Below, piece by piece: positions 56,742 to 64,000 of a stretch of DNA of 64,000 nt. This stretch comes from Nostoc sp. B(2019) (lineage in GTDB: Bacteria > Cyanobacteriota > Cyanobacteriia > Cyanobacteriales > Nostocaceae). The DNA lies in the NCBI RefSeq assembly GCF_010091925.1, contig NZ_WVID01000012.1, positions 62,001 to 126,000 of the forward strand, read 5' to 3'. The notes under the pieces were generated by a model. The model worked only from the letters and a program-made list of their open reading frames with translations, made no database searches and was not told the DNA's origin. Every line of letters starts with the position of its first letter. Position 1 is the stretch's first letter. Both the position numbers and the translations under genes were made by a program.

Positions 56742-57179
56742 ATGATAAATGTTTTATCCAACAACTTATCCATAATCCTTCGGGGAAGCATCTGCCTGTT
56801 GGGTTTGGTTAGTGTCGGTAATTTTCTAGTATCACCAGCAAATGCACAGCAAGCCACAGCTCTTGGTGCTGTCACTCTTATTAGACCTTCCGGTACTTTT
56901 CTCAGTATCAGTGGTGAATTAACGTTGCCTGCTGGCAGTTTCTACAGTGGGGGAGGCTTAACAGTTGCACCTACTTATGGTGGTACAGCAGGCAGCAACA
57001 ATGAAACTATAACTAGCCTAACTATAACCCCTGGAGTAATTAACACGACTACACTCGCTAGCCCAAATCCATTTATTGAAACAGCAGCGACTTCATTAAA
57101 TAATGCCATTTCCATTGACGATGTAACAGCTATCATTCGGTCTGGTGCTGGTAATAATGGCTTAGGTGCTTTAGACTAA
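56742..57179 (+). CDS. Secreted small protein, tandem paralogue B, unknown family
   Basis: 145 residues and clearly a duplicate of the gene at 55858. It shares the signal peptide core (..LLGLVSVGNFLVSPANA), GAVTLIRPSG.., SGELTLPAG.., LTVAPTYGG.., ..PNPF.. and the C-terminus AIIRSGAGNNGLGALD. The ribosome-site stretch GCGAAAAATATCAGGAGT also resembles that of paralogue A (GCGAAAAACACCAGGAGT), so the duplication included the 5' region. It converges with the large minus-strand gene. Confidence 0.65.
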   Translation: MINVLSNNLSIILRGSICLLGLVSVGNFLVSPANAQQATALGAVTLIRPSGTFLSISGELTLPAGSFYSGGGLTVAPTYGGTAGSNNETITSLTITPGVINTTTLASPNPFIETAATSLNNAISIDDVTAIIRSGAGNNGLGALD

Positions 57180-57206
57180 ATTGATTGGGATCATATTGAC
57201 ATTCTT

Positions 57207-57246
57207 CTGACTGTGTAAATAAGCGTAGCCATATTTACACAGTCAG
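57207..57246. terminator. Perfect 14-bp inverted repeat between convergent genes
   Basis: CTGACTGTGTAAAT (57207-57220) and ATTTACACAGTCAG (57233-57246) are fully complementary, loop 12. Lies 28 bp after the secreted gene and 80 bp before the end of the large minus gene. Confidence 0.6.
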
Positions 57247-57325
57247 GAAATACTAGAACATCAATTCAGTGTTCAAATATAAAAATATTCCTAGCCCTAG
57301 CAAATGGAATAGACAGGTATATTTA

Positions 57326-60244
57326 CTAAAATCTATATCCACCTTGAATCTGTAAGTCAAAACCATTATCACCTGTACCAATCTTAGTTTCTAGAAACAC
57401 ACTATTATCTATAAAATTGTGCCTAATAACAGCTCCATAGTTAAAGCCAGAAACTCTATTGTTTAAACCAAGATTATTTACGCTGTAATTTCTTAAATAA
57501 GCACCAACAGAAATATTTGTACTAACTCTTTGTAAACCCTGAAAATCAAAGAACATTTCTTTGCCGATTTCTAGGTTTGTCTTGAGATTGAAACCAGTAA
57601 CAGTACTAAATTCACCATTAAAAAGACCCAGTACTTCACCATTACTGTTACCTTCAATAAAAGCAATACCAGGAGCTAAAGAAAACCCCAAATTCCTCTC
57701 TTGATGCTGGTATGCATAACTTAAAAAAGTGGAAAAAGGATTATTTTTATTAGAGGCACTATTCCAATCAATTCTCAAGTACGGTATATGAGTTTTGACG
57801 GCTACAGGTCTTTTAGCAGAATCTAATTGTATATGCGTCTTAATATAGTTAAGTAAGACATTAGCGTATATACCTAAAGTTGGTTCTTCCGTCCCTAAAT
57901 TATTGTTAGAAACGCCTGGGGCTGAGTTTGGATCTATATTAAACCAAGTTCCCAAACTAGCGCTGTAGTTAAAATCTTCAGAAGAACCTGCGGCTAGTAA
58001 CTCGACTGTTGGTAGAGATAAATAACCATTAAAATTTTTAAAACTAAGACCTATTCTGTCAACTCTGGTGAGTTCTATATAATCAAAAGCTAAATCAAAT
58101 GCTCGAACTTGAAGGGGTACTATCGTAGCATCTGCTGAATTATATCGCTGTACGAATCTTCTTCCTTGAGGGTTTGTCAAAATTACTTCTACAGCAGAAG
58201 CTTCGTTAATAGGATCGATGGAAGTATCATTCAATGGAATTGGGATACCAATGTAAGTAAGAGGCCCAAACTTTTCGTTAGAGAGCCGGAGATCGGAAAA
58301 AAAGGTATCACCTTCATCTAAAATAGAAACATTTCTTCCAAGGAATTGGACTGCTCGTTTATGGTTCCCCGTTCTCACTTGCAAAATACTAGAGTTTTCG
58401 GGAGTAATTTTGCTAGGAAGTGTGTAAGTTCCTGATATCTGCTCTAAACCACTAGCTACGTTAGCGTAGGCTAAAGTACGATTTAGCCTGTTATTGATTT
58501 GTCGCCTTTGTGCAGATGTTGCAGATGTATTTAAAGGAGTGAAACCTTCTCCATTCTTAAACTTTTGTCTAGCCTCTTCTAAACCTTGTTTAATATTATC
58601 AATTGTAATACCTTCAAAAATCCCACCTAATGCCAATCCTAATGTAGAATTCACTGATTGCGTAGTATCAATACTAGCATCACTAAATTTGGCTGTTATG
58701 GATAAGCCTGGACTAGAAAAAAGGTTAGAAAATGTAGCGCTAATTGCCACGGGATCATATTGAATTAAGGTGCGATTATGAGGGTAGCTAACATAGAATC
58801 TATGCCAATTAGATTTACTCTGTTCTTCAGATAATGTTTCAAATTGAGGTTCCCTTCTTCCAAGAGATACCCACATTAAAGAATTAAGGTAATGAAAGTC
58901 TTTTTCTGATTGGGAGAGAAAAGGATTGATTGCTACATTTAGTAAATCATAGTTATCAAATTTTCCACGCTGGGCAATCTTAATACCTGGGAAAGAAGAG
59001 ATAGGAGCAGTAAAATTAAAGCCCTCTCCCGTCAAAATATCTCCCCAAAAAATGCCAGTAGCTTCTAAAACCCTATTAGGAATAATTTCGCCTTCTTCAA
59101 GTCTGATATTTCCGTCATCTAGCAGAGCTTGCAAATTAGTAGTGGGAAAGCTTTGCAGAATTTGGGGAGCATTTGTAGCATCTAAAGCTTGAAATAAAGC
59201 TTGTCCACCGTCAACACTCAAAGTCGAGCCACTACCAATAATTGGATTAGGATTTTCTAGAATTATGACATTAGAATTTTCGGAGTTAATCCCACTGTTA
59301 ATAATAACTCTGCCAGCAGGTACGCCTTCAGGATTAATCAATTGTCCTGCTATTGAGGTTACGGAAAAATTATTAGTACCAACTTCTCCAGTTAAGTTCT
59401 GAAAATCTGTAGGTATAGCAAAGAGAGACTGCAATCCCCAAAATGCTTGCTGTGAGGTAACATTTTGCGTAATGTAAGTGTCAGTTTGTCTTCCTTGATA
59501 GATAATACCTACTTGTGAGCCTTTAGTCTCAAATACTAACCTATTGTTATTGAGAACCCAATAAAACTGGTCAGCTTTAGGAAAATTGGCATAAGTAAAT
59601 TTCTCAATAATTTGATTGTCTTCGGAAAACCTTACACGTATATCTGTATCTATATAATTTTCGTCTTCGTTTGGTTTAAATAATTGAGGATAAAAAGTAA
59701 GGTTATCTGTTGGGTTAACAATCCAAGGATACCTATTGGAACTAAATGTTAAAGCATCAAGAATTATTTGTTTTTGTTTTTCTGGTTGTTGCTTTTTAGC
59801 TTGACGTAGTTTTTGTATTAGTATTTGTTGCGTTTGTGTATACGGTTTTTGTTCATTTGAAGTTGATGGTTGGATTAAATCTTGTTCAGGTTTGTCCTCG
59901 TCTTGCTCAGGTGGCTTGGGAATTTCTGGTTTATATTCTTCAATTGGAATAACGTCAGCTATTATGAGTTTCGGTAACTGTTTTGTTTGCTGTGAGTTAT
60001 GCTTAGCATTTTTTAAAGTCTGTTTTAACAGTGCTTGGCTTTGAGATTTTTCTACTTCATACAATTTACTCTCTCTCTTAGAAGTTATTTGCAAATTTTT
60101 CTCAGAATTGACAATTAAGCTAATACTGTTTTGATTGTCTATTTCTAAGGCGATCGCAAATGATTCATTCAATATAGATTTTGTTAAAATAGTAGGCAAG
60201 ATTAGCCAGAATAAAATAATTCGGATATTTATTGTAATTTTCAT
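57326..60244 (-). CDS. Large probable outer-membrane protein, unknown family
   Basis: 972 residues. Signal-like N-terminus (about 1-32). A Glu/Gln/Pro-rich linker at about 100-160. A long Asn/Thr/Ser-rich beta-strand body follows, with a likely C-terminal beta-barrel: alternating strands from about 750 (..LGIYANVLLNYIKTHIQL.., ..FLSYAYQHQERNLGFSLAPG.., ..TKIGTGDNGFDLQIQGGYRF) ending in aromatic Phe, as outer-membrane proteins do. No recognised domain. Its neighbour is the tandem secreted pair, so a transport or anchoring relation is possible but unproven. Confidence 0.6.
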   Translation of the reverse strand: MKITINIRIILFWLILPTILTKSILNESFAIALEIDNQNSISLIVNSEKNLQITSKRESKLYEVEKSQSQALLKQTLKNAKHNSQQTKQLPKLIIADVIPIEEYKPEIPKPPEQDEDKPEQDLIQPSTSNEQKPYTQTQQILIQKLRQAKKQQPEKQKQIILDALTFSSNRYPWIVNPTDNLTFYPQLFKPNEDENYIDTDIRVRFSEDNQIIEKFTYANFPKADQFYWVLNNNRLVFETKGSQVGIIYQGRQTDTYITQNVTSQQAFWGLQSLFAIPTDFQNLTGEVGTNNFSVTSIAGQLINPEGVPAGRVIINSGINSENSNVIILENPNPIIGSGSTLSVDGGQALFQALDATNAPQILQSFPTTNLQALLDDGNIRLEEGEIIPNRVLEATGIFWGDILTGEGFNFTAPISSFPGIKIAQRGKFDNYDLLNVAINPFLSQSEKDFHYLNSLMWVSLGRREPQFETLSEEQSKSNWHRFYVSYPHNRTLIQYDPVAISATFSNLFSSPGLSITAKFSDASIDTTQSVNSTLGLALGGIFEGITIDNIKQGLEEARQKFKNGEGFTPLNTSATSAQRRQINNRLNRTLAYANVASGLEQISGTYTLPSKITPENSSILQVRTGNHKRAVQFLGRNVSILDEGDTFFSDLRLSNEKFGPLTYIGIPIPLNDTSIDPINEASAVEVILTNPQGRRFVQRYNSADATIVPLQVRAFDLAFDYIELTRVDRIGLSFKNFNGYLSLPTVELLAAGSSEDFNYSASLGTWFNIDPNSAPGVSNNNLGTEEPTLGIYANVLLNYIKTHIQLDSAKRPVAVKTHIPYLRIDWNSASNKNNPFSTFLSYAYQHQERNLGFSLAPGIAFIEGNSNGEVLGLFNGEFSTVTGFNLKTNLEIGKEMFFDFQGLQRVSTNISVGAYLRNYSVNNLGLNNRVSGFNYGAVIRHNFIDNSVFLETKIGTGDNGFDLQIQGGYRF

Positions 60245-60722
60245 CAGTAGTACATGCCAGTAATCAATTGACCCAAAATCCTGCTGTTTTCCATAAAATA
60301 AACAATATTTTGCTTGACAAAGTTAACCAGATAATTTCTAGTCCAAATTCCGACATATCCAAGAGGAGTAAATTCAAATTAAACAGCTAAATTTGACCAC
60401 CATTTTTATTTGCAAAACAAAATCGGTAGCTATCAGATATAAGCTATTATTTTGATGTTCAAAAATCAGTGTTTACTGTTTGTTTTCATACACTAAGCAG
60501 TCATCTCGCCAATCTTGATATAGGTAACTAAAGAAAACAGACTTTTGTAACCTAGCTGTAAAGAGTCAAACAGTCTTAAGCAAATTCACTGCAACAAGAG
60601 TGTAATTCTTGAGTCCAAGTTTATCCTCAGTAATATCACTGAAGTTAAACAAGAAAGCTCTAATTTAACCATATAAATACTTAGTACAGATATGTTGAGT
60701 GAAAAAAGTGGAGTAAAAAAGT
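60245..60722. other. Intergenic gap upstream of the sensor kinase
   Basis: About 480 bases without a gene. No response regulator gene precedes the kinase. Upstream region of two divergent genes. Confidence 0.45.
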
Positions 60723-62240
60723 ATGTTTCAAGCTACGCGTCGCCGTCTTGCTCTTTGGTATACTGCTGTCACTGCCGTACTACTATTACTGTTTGCCAGT
60801 GGCGTTTATTTATATGTCCGTAGTACGCTGATTGAGCGGATTGACGATACCCTAAACCATGTAGTGGAAATAGTAGAGCGATCGCTCGTTATCGAGTCAA
60901 TTAATTCCGATGTTGATAAATTCCGCATAAATGTAGAAGCCAGTTTTCGTAATAATGCTGACACTGTGGAAGATGATCACATCGACCTAGAATGGTTCAG
61001 TCCAACTGGTGAATTACTTTGGTCAACACTATCCGAACCTTTAAATATTCCCATTCATTTCAACCCTGCTGGTGAAACTGTGCGCGTAGTTAAGCAACAG
61101 AGGGGGACAGAGCCAGATGAGAAACATCTCACTCCTAGCTCAGGAATCAATACTCAGGGAGAAGTCGGAGCAGTTGATCCCAACTTCTCCCAAGGGGAGA
61201 TGCCAAGGGCGAATAGTGACTCAGCATTGTTATTGCGACAAGTAACACAGCGTGTAGAAGTAGGACGGCAAGTATTAGGATATCTGCGTGTTAGTCATCC
61301 CTGGTTTGAAGTCACCAAACCCAGCCGTCAGTTAATATTTGATTTGGCGCTGGGTACTGGATTAATGGTGCTTTCCGTAGGCGCAAGTGGTTGGTTTCTT
61401 TCGGGTAAAGCAATGGAACCCGTTGGCGAGTCTTACCAACGTCTCAAACAATTTACCGCTGATGCTTCTCACGAACTCAGAAGTCCTATTACTTTGATTC
61501 AAACTAATGTGCAAGTTGCCCTTGCTGACTTGGAGTTAGCAGACACAGAAGCCACTACTGCTTTACCCTATCGGCAACAGTTAAAGGTTGTGGAACGCTT
61601 AACACAGCGTTTGGGTAAGTTAGTCAATGACTTACTATTCTTAGCACGGCAAGATAGCGGTATTACCAAAGATATCTTTTCACCTTGTCCGCTGGATGCC
61701 TTGCTGATAGAAGTGGTAGAAGAACAACAATTGTTAGCTGCTGAACAAGAAATCACCCTTTCTCTAAACTTAGTTGATCCTCCCGCCTCAGAAAGTAGCC
61801 TTGAATTGCTAGAAAATTGGTTCACATTTATAGGTAACTGGGATCAACTAGTGCGGCTGTTTACAAATTTGATTGGTAATGCCTTACGCTACACCCCTAC
61901 TGGCGGACGAGTAAACGTAGAATTGGCGCGTATTGAGGGAATAAATCGGGTGTCTGGACTACGTTACACCAGTGCTCAGTTGCAAATTAAAGTTAGTGAT
62001 ACTGGGATTGGAATTCCACCGGAGGCTCTACCACACTTGTTTGACCGCTTTTACCGGGTAGATCCGGCGCGTACTCATAAAACTGAGAATACAGCTACAC
62101 AAAGCGCTACTGGTTCAGGATTGGGATTAGCGATCGCTCAAGCTATTGTCGAACATCATCAAGGCCAGATTCAAGTTGAAAGCACACTTGGTAAAGGCAC
62201 AACATTCATCGTCACTTTACCAATAACTCTTGAGTCTTAA
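60723..62240 (+). CDS. Membrane sensor histidine kinase (RppB/ManS-type), orphan
   Basis: 505 residues. TM1 about 11-30, periplasmic part about 31-200, TM2 about 203-225. Histidine site near residue 250 in ..FTADASHELRSPITLIQTN... N box ..NLIGNALRYTPTGGRV.., ..DTGIGIPPEALPHLFDRFYRVD.. and ..GSGLGLAIAQAIVE... The overall plan resembles cyanobacterial RppB/NrsS/ManS metal or redox sensors. No partner regulator lies beside it, upstream or downstream. Ligand unknown. Confidence 0.9.
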   Translation: MFQATRRRLALWYTAVTAVLLLLFASGVYLYVRSTLIERIDDTLNHVVEIVERSLVIESINSDVDKFRINVEASFRNNADTVEDDHIDLEWFSPTGELLWSTLSEPLNIPIHFNPAGETVRVVKQQRGTEPDEKHLTPSSGINTQGEVGAVDPNFSQGEMPRANSDSALLLRQVTQRVEVGRQVLGYLRVSHPWFEVTKPSRQLIFDLALGTGLMVLSVGASGWFLSGKAMEPVGESYQRLKQFTADASHELRSPITLIQTNVQVALADLELADTEATTALPYRQQLKVVERLTQRLGKLVNDLLFLARQDSGITKDIFSPCPLDALLIEVVEEQQLLAAEQEITLSLNLVDPPASESSLELLENWFTFIGNWDQLVRLFTNLIGNALRYTPTGGRVNVELARIEGINRVSGLRYTSAQLQIKVSDTGIGIPPEALPHLFDRFYRVDPARTHKTENTATQSATGSGLGLAIAQAIVEHHQGQIQVESTLGKGTTFIVTLPITLES

Positions 62241-62466
62241 ATTTTTAATTAAATAATTGTTTCCTGTGATAGATGCAGACGTTTAGCTTTAGATATTAAT
62301 TTATATTGCAAAGGTTGAGAAATTGAGTCACGAATTTAGCTTTTAAAAGTTTGATATCGCTACTACTATGACTTGCTTTAGTAAGTAGTTATTTCAACTG
62401 CGAGTTTAATTTGACAAAATTTTTTTCAGCTATGACGCATTTATAAAAGTATTTCGGAGGGTTTAG

Positions 62467-62949
62467 ATGCCACCAGTTCCCATAGAAGAAAAAGATACGG
62501 CTTTTTTAGAAAAGGTTAAGGCTAAGAGTGGTTTGGCAGATCTTTACGATGCTAGAGATTTAACCGAATTAGTATTCCGGGTAATGCGCGACTTGATGAC
62601 TACCGAAGCTGCCGACCGGGTTGAAGAGGAACTGCACAAACCAGCCGAAATCACCGATGATAAATCGCTGCAAATGGAAATTGCAGATTTATGGCACGAT
62701 ACAAATCCGATTGTGGGATTCCTGAGCCGAGTACGTCCACCTTGGCAAGGCCCTGGTATCTTTAAAATTGATAGCGATCGCTTTTTATTTCGGGTGGCAA
62801 ATGAAGGTGGAATGCCACCAAATGTAGACCGCGAACAAGTGGTTAAAGCTGTATTTTCTGCTACTAAAGACGAATTATCTTCAGAACGAATTCAAGAAAT
62901 TGCTAGCTGGTTGCCTGATAAAGTTCGTCAACTCTGGGAAGAAGCTTAA
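62467..62949 (+). CDS. DUF2267 protein
   Basis: 160 residues: ..FLEKVKAKSGLADLYDARDLTELVFRVMRDLMT.., then ..WHDTNPIVGFLSRVRPPWQGPG.. and ..VKAVFSATKDELSSERIQEIASWLPDKVRQLW, the DUF2267 repeat pattern. CGGAGGG lies just before the ATG. It is probably cytosolic. Role unknown. Confidence 0.8.
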   Translation: MPPVPIEEKDTAFLEKVKAKSGLADLYDARDLTELVFRVMRDLMTTEAADRVEEELHKPAEITDDKSLQMEIADLWHDTNPIVGFLSRVRPPWQGPGIFKIDSDRFLFRVANEGGMPPNVDREQVVKAVFSATKDELSSERIQEIASWLPDKVRQLWEEA

Positions 62950-63249
62950 TAAAGTTTAAAGTTAGGAGTTAGGAAATATTTCTTAACTCTTAACTATAAC
63001 TATTGATTTATTTACCTGTTGCTTACGGCTTACAAATATATTTAAAATCCATATTTTTTCATCTCTATAGTAAGAGGTAAAAATTTTATTTATTTGTTAA
63101 TTTAAAATTACTAATTATTTTAGATTTATTAAGTAACAATAAAATCTGAATACAGCAGGCAAAGCTAAATGGGTTTTTCTGCCTAATTCTAACTGCTGTT
63201 AAGTGTAGCAGCGTAAATCGAGTTTAACTATTTTTCCCAGGAGTTAAAA
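62950..63249. other. Intergenic gap
   Basis: 300 AT-rich bases with no gene seen. CAGGAG at 63239 belongs to the next gene. Confidence 0.5.
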
Positions 63250-63930
63250 ATGAATGAAGATTATCTAAAGTTACGCAAATCGGCTGAGTTACTTGGCGCT
63301 ATTTGTGGGGGATTACTAATTAGCTTGCCAGCAATTCCTCAAGCAGCAGTAGCACAGCAACCTACCCCCAGAGTCAACCCCTGCCCAAGAATTTTCTACG
63401 AAGAACCACATAACAGTCGGGTTGTAGTGCCACAGGGATGCCCTCCGAATGCTTTCACCCAACAACGCGAAGCACAAGGAGTGACTTCTAGTCAAGGAAT
63501 CCCAAGCCAACAGGTTCCGAGTACGATACAACCACCAGCGCCCGAACAAGGAATCCCAAGTCCACAGGTTCCGAGTACGATACAACCACCAGCGCCCGAA
63601 CAACAACAAGCCCCCAGCACTACGATCGCACTAGCCAATGGTAGAGTTAATGTCAGATTAGTAAATGACACTGCGGCTAATGTAACTTACCAAGTAATAG
63701 GCGATACAGCACCGCGATCGCTAGAAGGTAAGTCAGATGTGATGCTACAAGGTCTAAGTGCGCCAGTAACAGTAACATTTCAACGGGAAGATGGCGGGCT
63801 ACTCAGAGCAACTCCACAGCCTTCTTCGGAGCCAGGAATGCTAGAACTTAGGCTAAACGAGGCAACTGACGTAGGTAAGGCTACAAGTACGATGCGGATT
63901 CAGCAAACTGGTTCAGTGTTGTTGAATTAG
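63250..63930 (+). CDS. Exported protein with duplicated 18-residue repeat, unknown family
   Basis: 226 residues. Signal-like helix about 12-36 (..LGAICGGLLISLPAIPQAAVAQQ). Then a Pro/Gln-rich region with two 18-residue units (GIPSQQVPSTIQPPAPEQ and GIPSPQVPSTIQPPAPEQ), encoded by two 54-bp repeats (63496-63549, 63550-63603). The C-terminal 100 residues (..GRVNVRLVNDTAANVTYQVIGDTAPRSLEG..) look like a beta-sandwich. Function unknown. Confidence 0.65.
   Translation: MNEDYLKLRKSAELLGAICGGLLISLPAIPQAAVAQQPTPRVNPCPRIFYEEPHNSRVVVPQGCPPNAFTQQREAQGVTSSQGIPSQQVPSTIQPPAPEQGIPSPQVPSTIQPPAPEQQQAPSTTIALANGRVNVRLVNDTAANVTYQVIGDTAPRSLEGKSDVMLQGLSAPVTVTFQREDGGLLRATPQPSSEPGMLELRLNEATDVGKATSTMRIQQTGSVLLN
63496..63603 (+). 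repeat. Two tandem 54-bp coding repeats
   Basis: The units differ at about two positions. A recent duplication within the exported protein gene. Confidence 0.85.
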
Positions 63931-63956
63931 TTAAACAAACAACAAGATTCCCGACA

Positions 63957-63987
63957 GATTCCCGACTTTTCTAAAAAGTCGGGAATC
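63957..63987 (+). terminator. Hairpin terminator, family member
   Basis: GATTCCCGACTTTT pairs with AAAAGTCGGGAATC. A partial extra copy (GATTCCCGACA) lies just upstream at 63946. Third copy of the hairpin family. Confidence 0.7.
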
Positions 63988-64000
63988 TAAAGCTCTTAAA

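Noticed and set aside
58494-58763. Plus-strand frame antisense to the large outer-membrane-like gene
   Set aside because: No ribosome site, no family pattern, and it is fully inside a longer coding gene.

Overview
The window is chromosomal DNA of a filamentous, heterocystous-type cyanobacterium (Nostoc/Anabaena group). This is inferred from the ndhA-I-G-E cluster of the photosynthetic NDH-1 complex, crr7, the circadian kinase sasA, a Pil/Pix/Hmp-type chemotaxis-like operon, abundant GCGATCGC (HIP1) octamers, and the many heptanucleotide tandem repeats and small dispersed repeats between genes. Coding density is moderate and intergenic gaps are long, as usual in this group. No CRISPR array, rRNA, prophage or intact transposase was seen.

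Layout. 1-5.2 kb: a partial GNAT-type acyltransferase at the left edge, then nadK and ndhE, ndhG, ndhI, ndhA, all on the minus strand (transcribed ndhA to nadK). 5.6-12.1 kb: gltA, sixA, a DHH phosphoesterase and an HNH nuclease (minus), then alr and tRNA-Leu(UAG) (plus). 13.0-21.2 kb: a five-gene signalling operon with a PatA-like regulator, CheY, CheW, a methyl-accepting receptor with a degenerate bilin-type GAF domain, and a hybrid CheA. 21.9-26.5 kb: two Ser/Thr kinases (one with seven WD40 repeats) around a c-type-heme HAMP sensor. 26.6-30.0 kb: an SDH/ClpP-fold protease, a peptidoglycan-binding protein with a Thr-Pro minisatellite tail, and a membrane protein. 30.4-36.5 kb: the rimP-nusA-rnpM-infB translation/transcription operon behind a structured leader. 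36.7-40.8 kb: small membrane and exported proteins, an SLH-domain beta-helix protein, a MITE-like element and a DUF3493 protein. 40.8-43.8 kb: tRNA-Thr(CGU), an ASCH protein, two small genes, and a DUF2281/MazF toxin-antitoxin pair lying between a duplicated 3' fragment of the M42 peptidase gene and the gene itself. 43.9-49.8 kb: an SLH lipoprotein, a glycosyltransferase, sasA and a GGDEF response regulator. 50.8-55.2 kb: crr7, DUF2854, a REC-only regulator and ppk1. 55.9-60.2 kb: two tandem paralogous secreted proteins of unknown family, facing a 972-residue probable outer-membrane protein. 60.7-64 kb: an orphan sensor kinase, a DUF2267 protein and an exported repeat protein.

The most unusual features are a 155-bp repeat, almost identical in two copies, inside both the ndh and che operons; two transposase-less inverted-repeat elements; the direct-repeat-bounded toxin-antitoxin insertion; the degenerate chromophore site in the chemoreceptor; the kinase/heme-sensor/kinase cluster; and the tandem secreted family with its beta-barrel-like neighbour. 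All functional statements rest on reading motifs by eye, with no database search.
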